Assembly: GCA_023231475.1 (NCBI GenBank)
Contig: JALJEE010001081.1
Span: 94,276-158,275 of the forward strand
From: Seison nebaliae
Taxonomy: Eukaryota > Rotifera > Pararotatoria > Seisonacea > Seisonidae
Reading direction: 5' to 3'
Length of the DNA: 64,000 nucleotides
In this document: piece by piece, positions 52,354 through 63,648 of the stretch
Layout of the letters: each line of letters begins with the position of its first letter
Numbering within the stretch: position 1 is the stretch's first letter
Translations under genes and position numbers: made by a program
Notes under the pieces: model-generated
Told to the model about the DNA's origin: nothing
Databases searched by the model: none
Seen by the model: only the letters and a program-made list of their open reading frames with translations

Positions 52354-53421
52354 TCATTTGAGACGTGAGATGATGTCGTTGGTGAATTCGGAGCATTTGG
52401 AACTTCCGCCCAAATCCGCCGTCCGATAATCACCATGACGAATGGCATCCAAACACGCATTCTCGATTTGGAGAGCTTTCTCTTGTAAATTCATATGTCT
52501 CAACATCATAATCGCCGAGAGAAGTAGAGCAGTTGGATTGGCTTTATCTTCCCCAGCTATATCTGGTGCACTTCCATGAACTGATTCAAAAATGACACAA
52601 CCATCACCAATATTTCCTGATGGTGTGACGCCTAGACCTCCGATCAATCCTGCGCACAAATCCGACAAGATATCTCCGTAAAGATTTGGCATGACCAAAA
52701 CATCGAAAGATGTCGGTTTCTGAACCATTTGTAAACAAACGGTATCGAGATATTTCTCTTCGAAATGGATATCGTCGAATTCTTCCGCCACTTCTCGACA
52801 ACATCTCAAGAACATTCCATCAGTCAATCTCATGATATTGGCTTTATGTACCGCCGTCACATGATGTCGATGATTATTTCTCGCATATTCGAAGGCGAAA
52901 CGAGCAACACGTTTCGACGCTTCTTCAGTTATCAATTTGATGGATTGAACCACTCCTTCAACAATCACATGTTCAATTCCGGAATATTCCCCTTCCGTAT
53001 TCTCTCGGATCGTTACCAGATCAACATTATCATACGGTGTTTTATATCCCTCCAAACTCTTACACGGACGGACATTCGCATATAAATTGAATTCTTTACG
53101 TAAAGCCAAATTGAGAGATTTATGTCCTTTTCCTATCGGTGTCGCTAATGGTCCCTTTAAAGCGATTCCATTTTTACGAATGGAATCGATAGCCAATTTA
53201 GGAATATGAAAATTTCCATCAATTCCTTTCACCGGAGTCACGTCAACTGGTTCCCATTCGATCGGGATATCGGCAGCAGCGAATATTTTTTGAATGGAAT
53301 CCGAAATTTCCGGTCCGATTCCATCACCAGGTATTATGGTAACTTTATTTTGGAGTGAAGAAGATGAGGAGAAAGTTCGATGGAAATTCGTTAGAATTGC
53401 ACGAGAGAAATATTTCTGCAT
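52354..53421 (-). CDS. IDH3A: Mitochondrial NAD-dependent isocitrate dehydrogenase, alpha subunit
   Basis: Catalytic subunit of the TCA-cycle enzyme that oxidises isocitrate to 2-oxoglutarate with NAD+. Intronless, 355 aa (human about 366). The N-terminal 23 residues ([20 protein letters not shown]) look like a mitochondrial targeting peptide. Motifs in order: [113 protein letters not shown]. The alpha-type [12 protein letters not shown] and the complete set of substrate arginines point to the alpha subunit. It lies only 103 nt downstream of the SUMO-ligase gene on the same strand. Confidence 0.97.
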   Translation of the reverse strand: MQKYFSRAILTNFHRTFSSSSSLQNKVTIIPGDGIGPEISDSIQKIFAAADIPIEWEPVDVTPVKGIDGNFHIPKLAIDSIRKNGIALKGPLATPIGKGHKSLNLALRKEFNLYANVRPCKSLEGYKTPYDNVDLVTIRENTEGEYSGIEHVIVEGVVQSIKLITEEASKRVARFAFEYARNNHRHHVTAVHKANIMRLTDGMFLRCCREVAEEFDDIHFEEKYLDTVCLQMVQKPTSFDVLVMPNLYGDILSDLCAGLIGGLGVTPSGNIGDGCVIFESVHGSAPDIAGEDKANPTALLLSAIMMLRHMNLQEKALQIENACLDAIRHGDYRTADLGGSSKCSEFTNDIISRLK

Positions 53422-53487
53422 TCTGTTCGTTTTTTGGATCAGCTCAAAATTTAAATCTAAATTTTCCTTAAAATTTCCTTTACAATT

Positions 53488-53493
53488 TTTATT
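53488..53493 (-). promoter_or_regulatory. Poly(A) signal AATAAA of the SUMO-ligase gene
   Basis: AATAAA on the minus strand, 31 nt past the stop of the SP-RING gene and 66 nt before the IDH3A start codon. The whole intergenic gap is 103 nt. Confidence 0.6.
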
Positions 53494-53524
53494 CAGTCTT
53501 TCTATTTTTTAGTTTAAGTGTATT

Positions 53525-56500
53525 TTACAGTAATTTATACATATTGTTACGATGGTTTTTCTGATGAATCAATTTAAAGCAGTTTATCGTTTCGTTCGGG
53601 TTATTGACGACTCTCTTCGATTGTGATTCCATATCAAATTGTGATGTTTTGTTCTTTCGCTCTTCATGATTGGGCGGCATTGAAATTACATGAGATATAG
53701 ACGGTTGAATGGGACCGGTAATTGGTCGAGAATTAATTTGGAAATTGTTCGGTGGTACATCATTCATTAGAAGCGGTTTTGTAAGAAGATTTGGGCGTTG
53801 GATTAGAGGTGGTGGGAAGGGAATTAAATGTGATGGAATGTTCGTCTGTAGATTATGATTTCCCCTCATATATCCCATATATTGATTCATTCTCGGATCG
53901 ATCGGTTGGTGGAAGGGTCGATTTCCATACATCATAATATTTGATGGCGGTTTTGGTAGGAGACGAGGTAAGGCCGCTAATTGTTCCTCATAATCTGTTT
54001 TCGTTGATGTTTTTGGATGTGAAGATTGAATGGTATTCTCGGTACGTTTATTGTTAATGGAATGTGACGTTGGAGAAAGAGATGGATTAGGTTTCTTCGA
54101 ATTTTGTTCTTCTTCCCGGTCGTCAGATGGATTGGGCCATCGACAAGTTTTTTTCGTTTGTCTCTCTGTTTCATTTGAACGTATCCGTTTCGTTCGATGT
54201 CGATTATCGTCCTCATGATGAGAATCTTTATTTCGATGATCATCTTTATGATAATCTTTATTTCGAGGATCATCTTTATGATAATCTTTATTTCGATGAT
54301 CATCTCTATAATAATCTTTATTTCGAGAATCATCTTTATGATAATCTTTATTTCGAGAATCATCTTTATAATTATATGATTTGGGATCATCTTTATGATA
54401 ATTTGATTTTGGATCGTCATAATTTCTTCCATTATGTCGTCTATCAGAATAATTGGGTGACCTTAATCGATAATCTTTATCTCGATAACGATTATCATCT
54501 CTTCTTTCTCTTCTATCGATATGATGTCGATCATTTCCATAAGTTTTTTCTCTTCTCGTTTCATGTATATCATTCTTATCGTTATTGGGTGAAGGAGTTG
54601 GATGAGCAGGACGATATCGAAATTGAGGTCCGAACGACAACGCAGGAACGACGTGCACAACTGGTGCATTTATTGACGACTGAACAGACGGTGAATTAGT
54701 TACATTTGATGATTTATTAATCGTTGACGATTCTGATATATTTGATGATTTATTAATCGTAGATGATTCTGATATATTTGATGGTTTATTTATCGTAGAT
54801 AATTCTGATATATTTGATGGTTTATTTATCGTAGATAATTCTGATATTTTTGATGGTCTTTCTATCATTGACGATTCTGGATTATTAGATCGATCTTTAT
54901 TCGCCGGTGATTTCTGACTGGGTGAATAAAGTAATGGTATATTTAATGGTTTATGAGGTGTTGATGATTCTGGTATATTGGATGACTTGATCATCGAGGA
55001 ACTACCAGTCAAATTTTTCTTCATTTTTTCATTTCCGTTTTTTTCGTTCGAAATCAATTTCAATTTCTTTTTAGATTTAATCACATTAATTTGTCGGTCG
55101 GTAGGGGTATTTTTTGTTATTTCCAGAATTTTTTTCGACATTCCTATCGAGCAATCTGGCGCTGATTCCGTTAACGTTTTTTCCAATTCTCTCGTTTTCG
55201 ATTGTTTCTGTTGTTTTCCGGAATTCTCATTCTTTTCTTTATTCTTATTCTCATTCTTTTCCTTTTTCTTGTTCTTCTCTTTCTCTTTCTTCCGTATTTC
55301 ATCATCATCATTATCATCATTCTTCTTCTTTTTTTCCTCTTCATCATCACTGGATAAAACGATAAATTCAATATCACTATCAATCTCATCTGTTTTATTT
55401 ATATTATTAGTCTGAACAATATTCATTCCGGGTAATGGTGTTGGAATTTCATTCTCATCATTTTCCTCATCGGAATCATCAGGACAAATGATTTCTTCAA
55501 CATTATCTTTAGATTTCCAATTTAATTGGTTATCAAATTGAATAATTGTTTCTTTCCGATTTTTCATTTTTTCACAAATCGATTTGATAAATTGACAGAA
55601 ATAGAGATCGGACAATCGAGTTGTTCGATTACAGATTGGACATTTCCATGTAGCTCGTATGAAATTGGTGGAAATATATGCTTCACAATCGAAACATTGG
55701 AGATGTTTACAATTGACACCTCTCACCGGATACTTCATCACCTCCATTGTTATCTGAACATAATTTTTGAAATTTATTTTTTAAATAATTCAAACTGGAC
55801 ATAAAATACTGGTGGTAATTTCTTTCGTTGAAATGTCATCATCATCTTTGATTTTAAATCGTTCATGTGCTTCTTTTACCGTCGTCACTCGTTTCTGAAC
55901 AATATGATTTCGCAATTCTCCGTTCGAACAATATCGTACAAAATCCACCCAAACCGAATAAGTCTACTGGAATTAAGAAATGATGATAATTAATGAAATA
56001 AAAACATGATTGTCTTTTGTTGCTCTCCATGTAATCTCGAGAAAATTTTCTTTCTTTACATTTATTAATTCGACCGGTTTCGCTACTCGATAGACACCTC
56101 CTTTATCATTTCCCAAATCAGCCAACTAAAATGATGAAAATTCAAAAAAAAAATTTAGAAAAAATTTAACTGGTAATTGAACATTTAAATCATTTAAAAT
56201 TACTTTCAACGATAAAGGCATCGTTGCATCACCGGAACAATCACCAAACATCAAAACAATTAAAAAGGATTTATTCGTTTTCAACATAGTCAAATGTCGT
56301 TCCGTCAATTGGAAATTCATCAAACTCGTATGAAGTTTTTTCGAATTTGGATCATTTTCTATCCCAATAAAATAAGAAAAAAAAAAGACGAAAAATATTT
56401 GACGAACGGATACGATGTTTTTCAATCGTCTCCTTTCTCTCATAGAAATCAGATGGAGCTAATGTACTATAATCGTCTGTAATTGAAGATGAAATTGATA

Positions 56501-56792
56501 AAAAATAAAATTTTTGATAAAAAAGTAGAATTGACAAACCTAATTTTTTGATGGTCAACTGAAAACAATTTTCGAAGGACAAAATATCGTGTAATTTTAT
56601 ATTTGGCGCTTCTCTCCATTTAACGATTAGTTTGATGAGATCTTCCTTCTTTTTTCCTGAATAACTGATTTTCACATCTTTGCAGAATTTTTGTAGAATT
56701 TTAATCGACGTCGACTGTAAAACTGTCTAACAAACGACAAATGAAAATGGAGGAAATAAAAAACAGAAAAATCGGCAAACCTCATAATTCAT
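53525..56792 (-). CDS. PIAS/SIZ-type SUMO E3 ligase (SAP, PINIT-like, SP-RING)
   Basis: Transfers SUMO from Ubc9 to nuclear targets. Seven exons, 56792-56781 (12 nt), 56726-56540, 56476-56414, 56358-56171, 56125-56006, 55963-55796, 55753-53525, give about 988 aa. SAP-like helix pair at about 5-40 (TSIKILQKFCKDVKISYSG...DLIKLIVKW), PINIT-like region about 75-235, and SP-RING about 243-295: ILCPITMEVMKYP, NCKHLQCFD, TWKCPICNRT, which keeps the zinc-ligand cysteines and histidine. SAP plus SP-RING argues for PIAS/SIZ; the RING itself also resembles ZMIZ, so the subfamily is open. The remaining 690 residues are disordered, with an acidic SUMO-interaction-like stretch (IEFIVLSSDDEEE) and two tandem-repeat blocks. 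The next gene, IDH3A, starts 103 nt downstream. Confidence 0.85.
54215..54430. repeat. 30-bp coding minisatellite in the SUMO-ligase gene
   Basis: About six tandem copies of a 30-bp unit coding a ten-residue repeat of the form RNKDYHKDDx on the minus strand. Copies differ by single substitutions (H/Y, P/S/H). The repeat keeps frames open on the opposite strand, creating spurious long frames there. Confidence 0.85.
54705..54870. repeat. 36-bp coding minisatellite in the SUMO-ligase gene
   Basis: Tandem copies of a 36-bp unit encoding twelve residues of the form INKPSNISELST on the minus strand. Confidence 0.8.
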
Positions 56793-57169
56793 GGTGAAGT
56801 ATCATTCAGAAATGAGAAAAATCTGAGAAAAGCTTAAAATTCGAATAAAATTATTCTAAATTGAGAATGCATTTGACTTATTCACTTTTAAATTATTTAT
56901 ATGCATGCTAATTAAGTTAAGGTAAATTTGTTTTAATGTAATTTGTAAATATAATTCTAAATTTTATGTGAACATTTTATAATTATAATTTAATATAAAA
57001 GCCAAACATTTGAAATAAATTATCTTGAAAAAAATATGAAAATAATTTTTTTCTTAATTTAACTTTTGGTTTAATGAGAAAAATGAAGCTGATTTCAACG
57101 TGTAAATTTAAATTGTTTGTGTGTCGCTTCTCAAGTAAAACGTAGTTATCTTTGATAGAGAAAGTGAAA
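56793..57169. promoter_or_regulatory. Divergent promoter region, SUMO ligase / RBBP4-like
   Basis: 377 bp between two start codons pointing apart, very AT-rich in its middle part. Acceptor-like AGs lie at 56823-56824 (minus strand, 30 nt before the ligase start) and 57157-57158 (plus strand, 11 nt before the RBBP4-like start). Confidence 0.45.
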
Positions 57170-57930
57170 ATGCATCATAACAATTCGACAATCCCGTTGA
57201 ATTTGACTGTCCAGTCTCGTATTCCTGAAGACATCCCAGTGATGGATCAGGAACGAGAGAAGGTACATGAGATTCAACGGACAGCTAATGAGCAACGAGT
57301 ACTGAATGACGAGTATAAAATTTGGAGGAAGAATGTTCCGTTCCTTTACGACGTCATGATGAATCAAGTCCTCCAATGGCCATCATTAACAATTCAAATT
57401 ATGCAGGATATCCGAGTCAATCCTGATGACGATACGAAAGAGATCTCTCTATTATTCGGTACACATATGCCAAAGACGACGCAATCGAAGAACTATGTGA
57501 TGATCGCTCATTGTAAAATGCCGTTCGATGAAGTTCCGTACGAAGCGACCCATTATGATGATAAATCATATGCATATGGTGGATTTGGAGAACCGCGTGG
57601 GGAAATTGTTACGAATGTTAAAGTACCACATGATGGTGAAGTAAATCGTGCTCGTGTTATGCCACAGAATTCTTTCATTTTCGCCACAAAAGCTCCGGGA
57701 GCAGAAGTTTTTATTTTCGATTGGTCAAAAGTTCCATCGGACGGTTTGGGTACGGAAGATGATTGTGCTCCTATGATGAAATTGATTGGTCATGACAGTG
57801 AAGGTTATGGTCTCGCTTGGTCACCACACAAACCCGGTTACGTCTTAAGTGGTAGTGAAGATCGAGTTTGTTTAGTTTGGGATATAAATTCGACAACTTT
57901 CGATTCTTCGAGACAACCACTTACTACAAC

Positions 57931-57961
<31 letters not shown>

Positions 57962-58909
57962 GATGTACATCGACAAATGCAGGATGAACATGAAGGAAAT
58001 TATTATCAACAACCACCATCAATTTCGATGGATTATCAACGACAGAATTATTATCAACAAAATTCTTTTGGATCATTTCAAAGAAATTCTATGAAATTAT
58101 CACCAGATAATCGGAAAATGATAACGTCGAGTACTATGTTGAATAATGGGGAAGATACTCCGAGATTACGTCCTCTACAATCATATCATGGTCATCAAGC
58201 GGTGGTGGAGGATGTGGCATGGCATCCTCAACATGCTGAATTATTCGCATCTGTCGGTGATGATGGTCATTTTATTTTATGGGATTTGAGACGGAATGGA
58301 AATGCGGCACTCTCCACTCTTGCACTTGCTAACGTTTCGGAAAGTTCATCAAAAACACCAGAAGTTAATGCCGTTGCTTGGTCTCCTTTTTCTTCTACAT
58401 TAATCGCTACTGGTGGAACGGAACGAGTAATTTGTCTTTGGGATTTACGTTGTCTTCGATTTGGTCGTCCTTTATATGTTTTAGGTGGTGATTTAGAACA
58501 ACAAAAGAATGGAGAAGTAATTCGAACATCACGTGCTCCCCATACAAATGATATAACACATGTGAGTCGATGTGGAACTCATTTAGATGAAATCACACAA
58601 TTAGGATGGTCACCAAATGCTTCTCATGTTTTCTATTCAGCTTCATCTGATCGTCGTATTCATGTTTGGGATTTAGCGAATGTGGATGACGAACATGCTC
58701 GAATGGATGATGGTGGACCACCGGAATTGGCATTTATTCATGCAGGTCATTCAGCAAGAATCTCCGATTTCTCAATCGCTCCACATATTCCATTTTGTGT
58801 GGCTTCAGTATCAGAAGATAACGTTATTCAAATATGGCAGATTGCTGAGAATTTGATGAGAGTGAATGTTGAAGAGAAAGATATGGATGGAGAGAGAATG
58901 TCCGAATAA
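57170..58909 (+). CDS. RBBP4/7 (p55/CAF-1) family WD40 histone-binding protein with inserts
   Basis: Intronless, 579 aa; RBBP4/7 proteins are about 425 aa seven-bladed WD40 chaperones of histone H3-H4 found in CAF-1, PRC2, NuRD and Sin3 complexes. Family features seen: N-terminal helix (NDEYKIWRKNVPFLYDVMMN, LQWPSLTIQ), GEVNRARVMPQN, GHDSEGYGLAWSPHKPGYVLSG, GHQAVVEDVAWHPQHAELFASV, GPPELAFIHAGHSARISDFS, SVSEDNVIQIWQIAENL. Two insertions break the usual blades: about 95 residues at 240-335 with a ten-histidine run and many Y/Q/N, and about 30 residues near 450. The upstream helix and PPELxFIHxGH loop are intact, so histone binding is plausible. Divergence and the inserts suggest a lineage-specific paralogue. 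Confidence 0.9.
57929..57963. repeat. (ATC)n tract coding poly-His
   Basis: Tandem CAT codons encoding ten histidines in the insert of the RBBP4-like gene. Confidence 0.88.
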
Positions 58910-59088
58910 TTCTCGTTTTATATAATTAAAATAATTTTTGTACATAAAAATAACAATCAAAAAAATTCAGTTTAATTATCTCTCTATATCATTTGATCTC
59001 ATTCACTTATTTTTAACTTTTTCACTTTTTCATATTATCACTTTCTTCCAATTTCTTCTTTCACAATTAGACTTTTCTTTTATCAGAT

Positions 59089-59353
59089 ATGGATCAAATT
59101 ATCGGTTACATCGAACCAGCGAAACAATTCACGAAGGATTCTTATCGATTAGTTCGCAAATGTACCAAACCAGATCGAAGGGAATTTCAAAAGATTGCAG
59201 TAGCTACTGCTATCGGTTTCGCTTTGATGGGATTCATCGGATTCTTCGTTAAACTAATTCACATTCCCATCAATAACATCATTGTGTTAGTAAAAGAAAT
59301 TTAATTTAAAAAAAAAATCTAATTTTTCCTCCATTTAATGTAGCGGAACATAA
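59089..59353 (+). CDS. SEC61G: Sec61 translocon gamma subunit
   Basis: Small tail-anchored subunit of the ER protein-conducting channel. Two exons, 59089-59285 and 59344-59353, give 68 aa, the family length. Sequence shows the amphipathic start ([18 protein letters not shown]), the charged [18 protein letters not shown] region and one membrane helix ([20 protein letters not shown]) followed by PINNIIVGT. The final splice (GTTAGT...GTAG) is needed to restore the conserved IIVG ending; the last coding exon is only 10 nt. A strong pyrimidine-tract CAG at 59084-59086 lies 2 nt before the ATG, so the 5' UTR is probably spliced or trans-spliced there. Confidence 0.96.
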
Positions 59354-60283
59354 TTGGATGGTGGATCTAGTAAACTTAATGAATTTCTGTAATTTCAATT
59401 CATCTTTGTAACACATTCAAAAGAATCGTCTTCTATAAATTTTGTTGTTGAATGATCGAGAAAAAAAACTATTTATTTCATTCGTTTTGTTTCGACTAAT
59501 AAATGTTCGTCGTGGAAATTCTACATATTCAAATTGTTTTGTAGATTTTTCCGCTCTTTCATTGATTGACAATTGATATGAATTGACATGTGTTACTTTT
59601 TTTTTCTAGTATTAAATAGAAAATGCGGAATAGAAAATTAGAGGAGTAGAAAGTTCATTAACATTTCCTCATTTATTTCGATAAAGCTCATCATTCTAAT
59701 AAGAAATTTGAGGGAAGAGATTGGAGAGAATGTTCCCGATATGTTTGTTTTGTGATCTCATAATTTTCAAAATAAATTTTTTGTATACTAATAAATAAAT
59801 GGAAAATGATTTGGAGAGTTGGTCGAATTTAATTAAAAATAAATGATTCTCATTTTCACTTCATATATTGGAAGAGGAGAAGTTCATTATCAAGTGATTT
59901 GTGAGAAGTATGTAATGGTGATGATAGGAATATTTCACCTCCATTTCCGTCTCTATTTTTCCACACGAATTTTTCTTTGATATGTATCCGATTAATCGAT
60001 ATCTTAATTTGTATTTTTCTCCTTCTCTTACGTGTGTTTTCCTTCAAGAATCTATTCCTTCATTTCTCGCTATAAAAACAATTCTCTTGCGTTTTATTTT
60101 CACAAATCTACACAAAAACACACGCCGAATAACACAAAAAAACACAATACTTGAACAACTTATAAATTAATAAAATTTTGATGAATTTTATATGGAAAAA
60201 ATGTTTTTCTCTTTTGAAAATGTAGATAAGTTGTTTGAATTTTTTTAGGGAAATAAAAAGAGTTCAATGAGCGATAATCTAGA
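59354..60283. other. Intergenic region between Sec61-gamma and AP-1 gamma
   Basis: No gene seen. AATAAA at 59498-59503 is a candidate poly(A) signal for Sec61-gamma. An acceptor-like run of T followed by AG at 60247-60248 lies 35 nt before the AP-1 gamma start. Confidence 0.55.
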
Positions 60284-63008
60284 ATGAATTCGAAAATGAA
60301 AGCGAATATTATCGATAATATCGATAAGATTAAAGATGCCGTTCTCCAAATCACCCATACTCCGATGAGATTGAGAGATCTGATTCGACAGATTCGTTCT
60401 GCGAAAACGGCATCAGAAGAACGACAGATCGTTCAAAAGGAAAGTGCATTTATTCGAGATTCATTCCGAACCGATACGACTTGGCGATGCAGAAATTTAG
60501 CGAAACTACTTTACATTCACATGTTGGGTTACGAGGCGCATTTTGGACAAATGCCAGCAATTAATCTAGTGGCATCTACCAGATTCACTGATAAGAGGAT
60601 CGGCTATTTAGCTACAACGTTATTATTGGATGAGAATCAAGAAGTTCATGTTCTTGTGACGAACAGTTTGAAAAATGATCTTAATAGTTCCAATCAATAT
60701 GTTGCAGCATTGGCTTTATCGACATTCGCATCGATATGTTCGCCATCTATGTGTCGTGAGTTGACAGTAGAAATTGAAAAATTAATTAAATCGAATAACA
60801 GTTATTTGAAGAAAAAGGCGTTATTATGTGCAACGCGAATGATTAGAAAACTTCCTGAATTAGTCGAATATTTTCTACCGATCACTCGAACTCTTTTACT
60901 CTCCTCATTGGACAAATCACATGGAGTACTCATTTCATCCATTTCACTTCTCATCGAGATGTGTCGAATTAGCCAAGATATTCTTTTCCATTTCCGTCAA
61001 GATCATGTTGTTGATCTCACTCCCACTTTATTATCGACTTTTCGTAATTTATTAATTTCCGGTTTCTCACCAGAATATGATGTTGGTGGAATTGCCGATC
61101 CATTTCTCCAAGTATCTCTCTTGAGATTATTGGGATATTTGGGAGCAAATGATGGAACGATTAGTGATTTGATGACTGATATTCTGGCAGAGGTGGCGAC
61201 CAATACCGATTCATCGAAGAATGTAGGAAATGCCATTCTTTATGAAACGGTTTTGGTTATCATGAAAATTGATTCAGATGAAACATTACGCGTATTAGCA
61301 ATCAATATATTGGGACGTTTTCTATTGAATGCTGATAAGAATATTCGATATATCGCATTGAATACTCTCCTTAAACTTGTTCATGTGGACATGGCAGCTG
61401 TGCAACGACATCGGAGTACAATCGTTGATTGTTTAAGAGAGGCAGATGTGTCGATAAAGAAACGTGCAATGGAATTGTCTTTCGCATTGATCAATGACAC
61501 AAACGCTCAATTGATGACGAAGGAAATGCTCCGTTTCCAACGATATTGTGAAGATGAATTCAAATTTGATTGTACTTCCAATCTTTATTTGACAACAGAA
61601 CGATATGCAATCGATGACGAATGGCGATTAAATACTCTCATCAAAATGTTCGACGGTGCAGGAAATAATGTACGTGAAGATATCTTATCATCTACCATCT
61701 CCTTCATATCTTCAATTCGTCATCATCAATTATTAGGACAATGTACATTGGACTTGTTTACTCGAGTTCAACGTTATATGGAATCACCAAGTAAACGGAA
61801 ATTATTGAATGGAACGGAAGAGAAAAAAACCAATTCGGATGATGATGTCGATGATGACGACGTCATAGGAGATGTATCAACAGTACAACCATTAGTTATC
61901 GTTACACTGTGGTGTATCGGTCAATATGTTCAATTATTGCTCGTCAATTCGAAAAGGATAAATGAACGTGAAATTTTAAATTTAATCGAATTAGTCCTTC
62001 GTCATGAATATTGTACAATTCAAACGAAAGAATTTGCATTAACGACTCTAATGAAAGTTTCCGTTTTATTTAACGATGATCAGAAACGGATTAGTCTCCT
62101 CATCAATCAGTTCGGTCAACATCTTCATCTCGAATTGCAACAACGCTCTATCGAATATCAAATTCTCCACGAGCATTTTCAATCGGTAAAAAATGAAGTT
62201 TTCAAACCGGTTCCTCCCGAAGAAAATCAGATAATGAGCGACGGTAACTATTTGAGTGAGGGTGGAACGATTTCTGATGATAATTTAATAGGTACAAATT
62301 CAGATTTGAATCAAAACACCACCAACCACGTTGACGACACAAAAAATGATTTAAATGATTTATTTAATTTAACTAACACACAAAAAACGAATATCGTTCC
62401 GGCAGCAAATCAGGATTTCGATATTATGGAACTATTAAATATTAGTGAAGCAGAAACATCGAAAAAGGCGAATGATTCCGATGCAGATATTTTATCCGAA
62501 TTAAATGATATGTATAAGAACAGAAGTCACAATATTTCGAAAGATCCCTCACCAAATGTTCTTTCTGGTTTATATTCTCATTTGAATCGATAATGTTTTT
62601 TATGGATTTTTAGATGATCTCTTCTCTCAGATGAATTTGAATAAACAGGAAAATAAAATTCGAAAGAAAGAATACAATAGTGATGGATTGACAATCGATT
62701 TCGAATATGTTCGAACATCAGATTCGACGATAACGGTGGAGACATTTATGGAAAATAATTCAAATTTCGATTTGACTAGTTTGTCTCTGATGTTCGCTGG
62801 AACTGCACCAACTCGAATGGAAGTTTCCACACCCAGTTCAACTAGTCTAAGGAGTAATAATGGGGATGGAATTAGGACACAATCTCTCCATCTCTCCAAT
62901 GCTACGAACGCTTCCCCATTGAAGTTGAGAGTGAAGTTATTGTATAAAACGGATGAGTTATCTGAACAAATCTCGAAAATATTTATTACCGAACCGTTAA
63001 ATATCTAA
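60284..63008 (+). CDS. AP1G1: AP-1 complex gamma-adaptin
   Basis: Large subunit of the AP-1 clathrin adaptor, acting in trans-Golgi/endosome sorting. Two exons, 60284-62567 and 62614-63008, give about 892 aa (vertebrates about 820). The adaptin trunk covers about 25-615 (LRDLIRQIRSAKTASEERQI, CRNLAKLLYIHMLGYEAHFG, FTDKRIGYLATTLLLDE, NSYLKKKALLCATRMIRKLP). A disordered hinge (about 640-765) carries acidic/hydrophobic DLFNL and DIMELLNIS-type clathrin-box-like sequences. The ear domain (about 780-892) contains DGLTIDFEYVRTSDSTITVE and LRVKLLYKTDEL. The 46-nt intron is needed to join trunk to ear. It has an N-terminal extension of about 25 residues before the conserved start. Confidence 0.95.
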
Positions 63009-63648
63009 ATTCGTTATAAATATTTTTCAATGGAACTAAACAGAGAAACTACTTCCATTTTTCATACTTCTTATTTCTTCAGAAATTAGTCTGACTGCAA
63101 CTCATTCATCTTTTCAAATGAAAGACCCATCATTTATTCTTTTACCCTCTACACATTCAATTTCTTCCTTTTCTGCTTGATTTCAGCCGTTTTAGACATT
63201 CCAACACTTCCCCTTTTTTTCATTTCATTTCATTAAATATTTAATTGTTAATTTAATTGGAAATCATCAAAATTGGAAGAAAAGAAAAGCGACGTTGTCG
63301 TATATCGTCTTTTCAGGACTTTGGGATATTAGACTTGTTTATCGACATGAATATTTGCCAGTGGGCAAATTAGTGATTAAAAACCCGTTGTTAATGGCTG
63401 AAATAATTTGAGGAAACTTTAAAATACTAGTAATAATCTATAAACTTTCTTTTTAATATTCCATCTTCACACTTTTCAATTACGTGTTTTTTAATTAATA
63501 ATGTTGGCATTTCCCTAATCTTTCGTTAGTTTAGGCGGTGAAGGGCGCCAAAGAAAATTACATAATAAATTATTACGAAAATATATTTATTTTATTTTAT
63601 TTATTTTATTTGAAATAATTTGATAAGTTTAGAAATTTGTTTTTTAAC
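63009..63648. other. Intergenic region after AP-1 gamma
   Basis: No gene I can support. A frame stays open without ATG from about 63196 to a TGA near 63410 and reads LVYRHEYLPVGKLVIKN, which looks protein-like but matches nothing known. GCGCCAAA at 63545-63552 is an E2F-type site on the minus strand, about 100 nt upstream of the AT-hook candidate. Confidence 0.45.
63545..63552 (-). promoter_or_regulatory. E2F-like site TTTGGCGC
   Basis: Exact match to the E2F consensus on the minus strand in an otherwise AT-rich region, upstream of the AT-hook candidate. One match alone is weak evidence. Confidence 0.25.

Noticed and set aside
54127-54699. 190-codon plus-strand frame opposite the SUMO ligase
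   Set aside because: Shadow of the 30-bp coding repeat; composition mirrors the antisense of the DYHKDD array.
63196-63410. Open frame with LVYRHEYLPVGKLVIKN after AP-1 gamma
   Set aside because: No ATG, no known family, splice partners not found; mentioned only within the intergenic entry.
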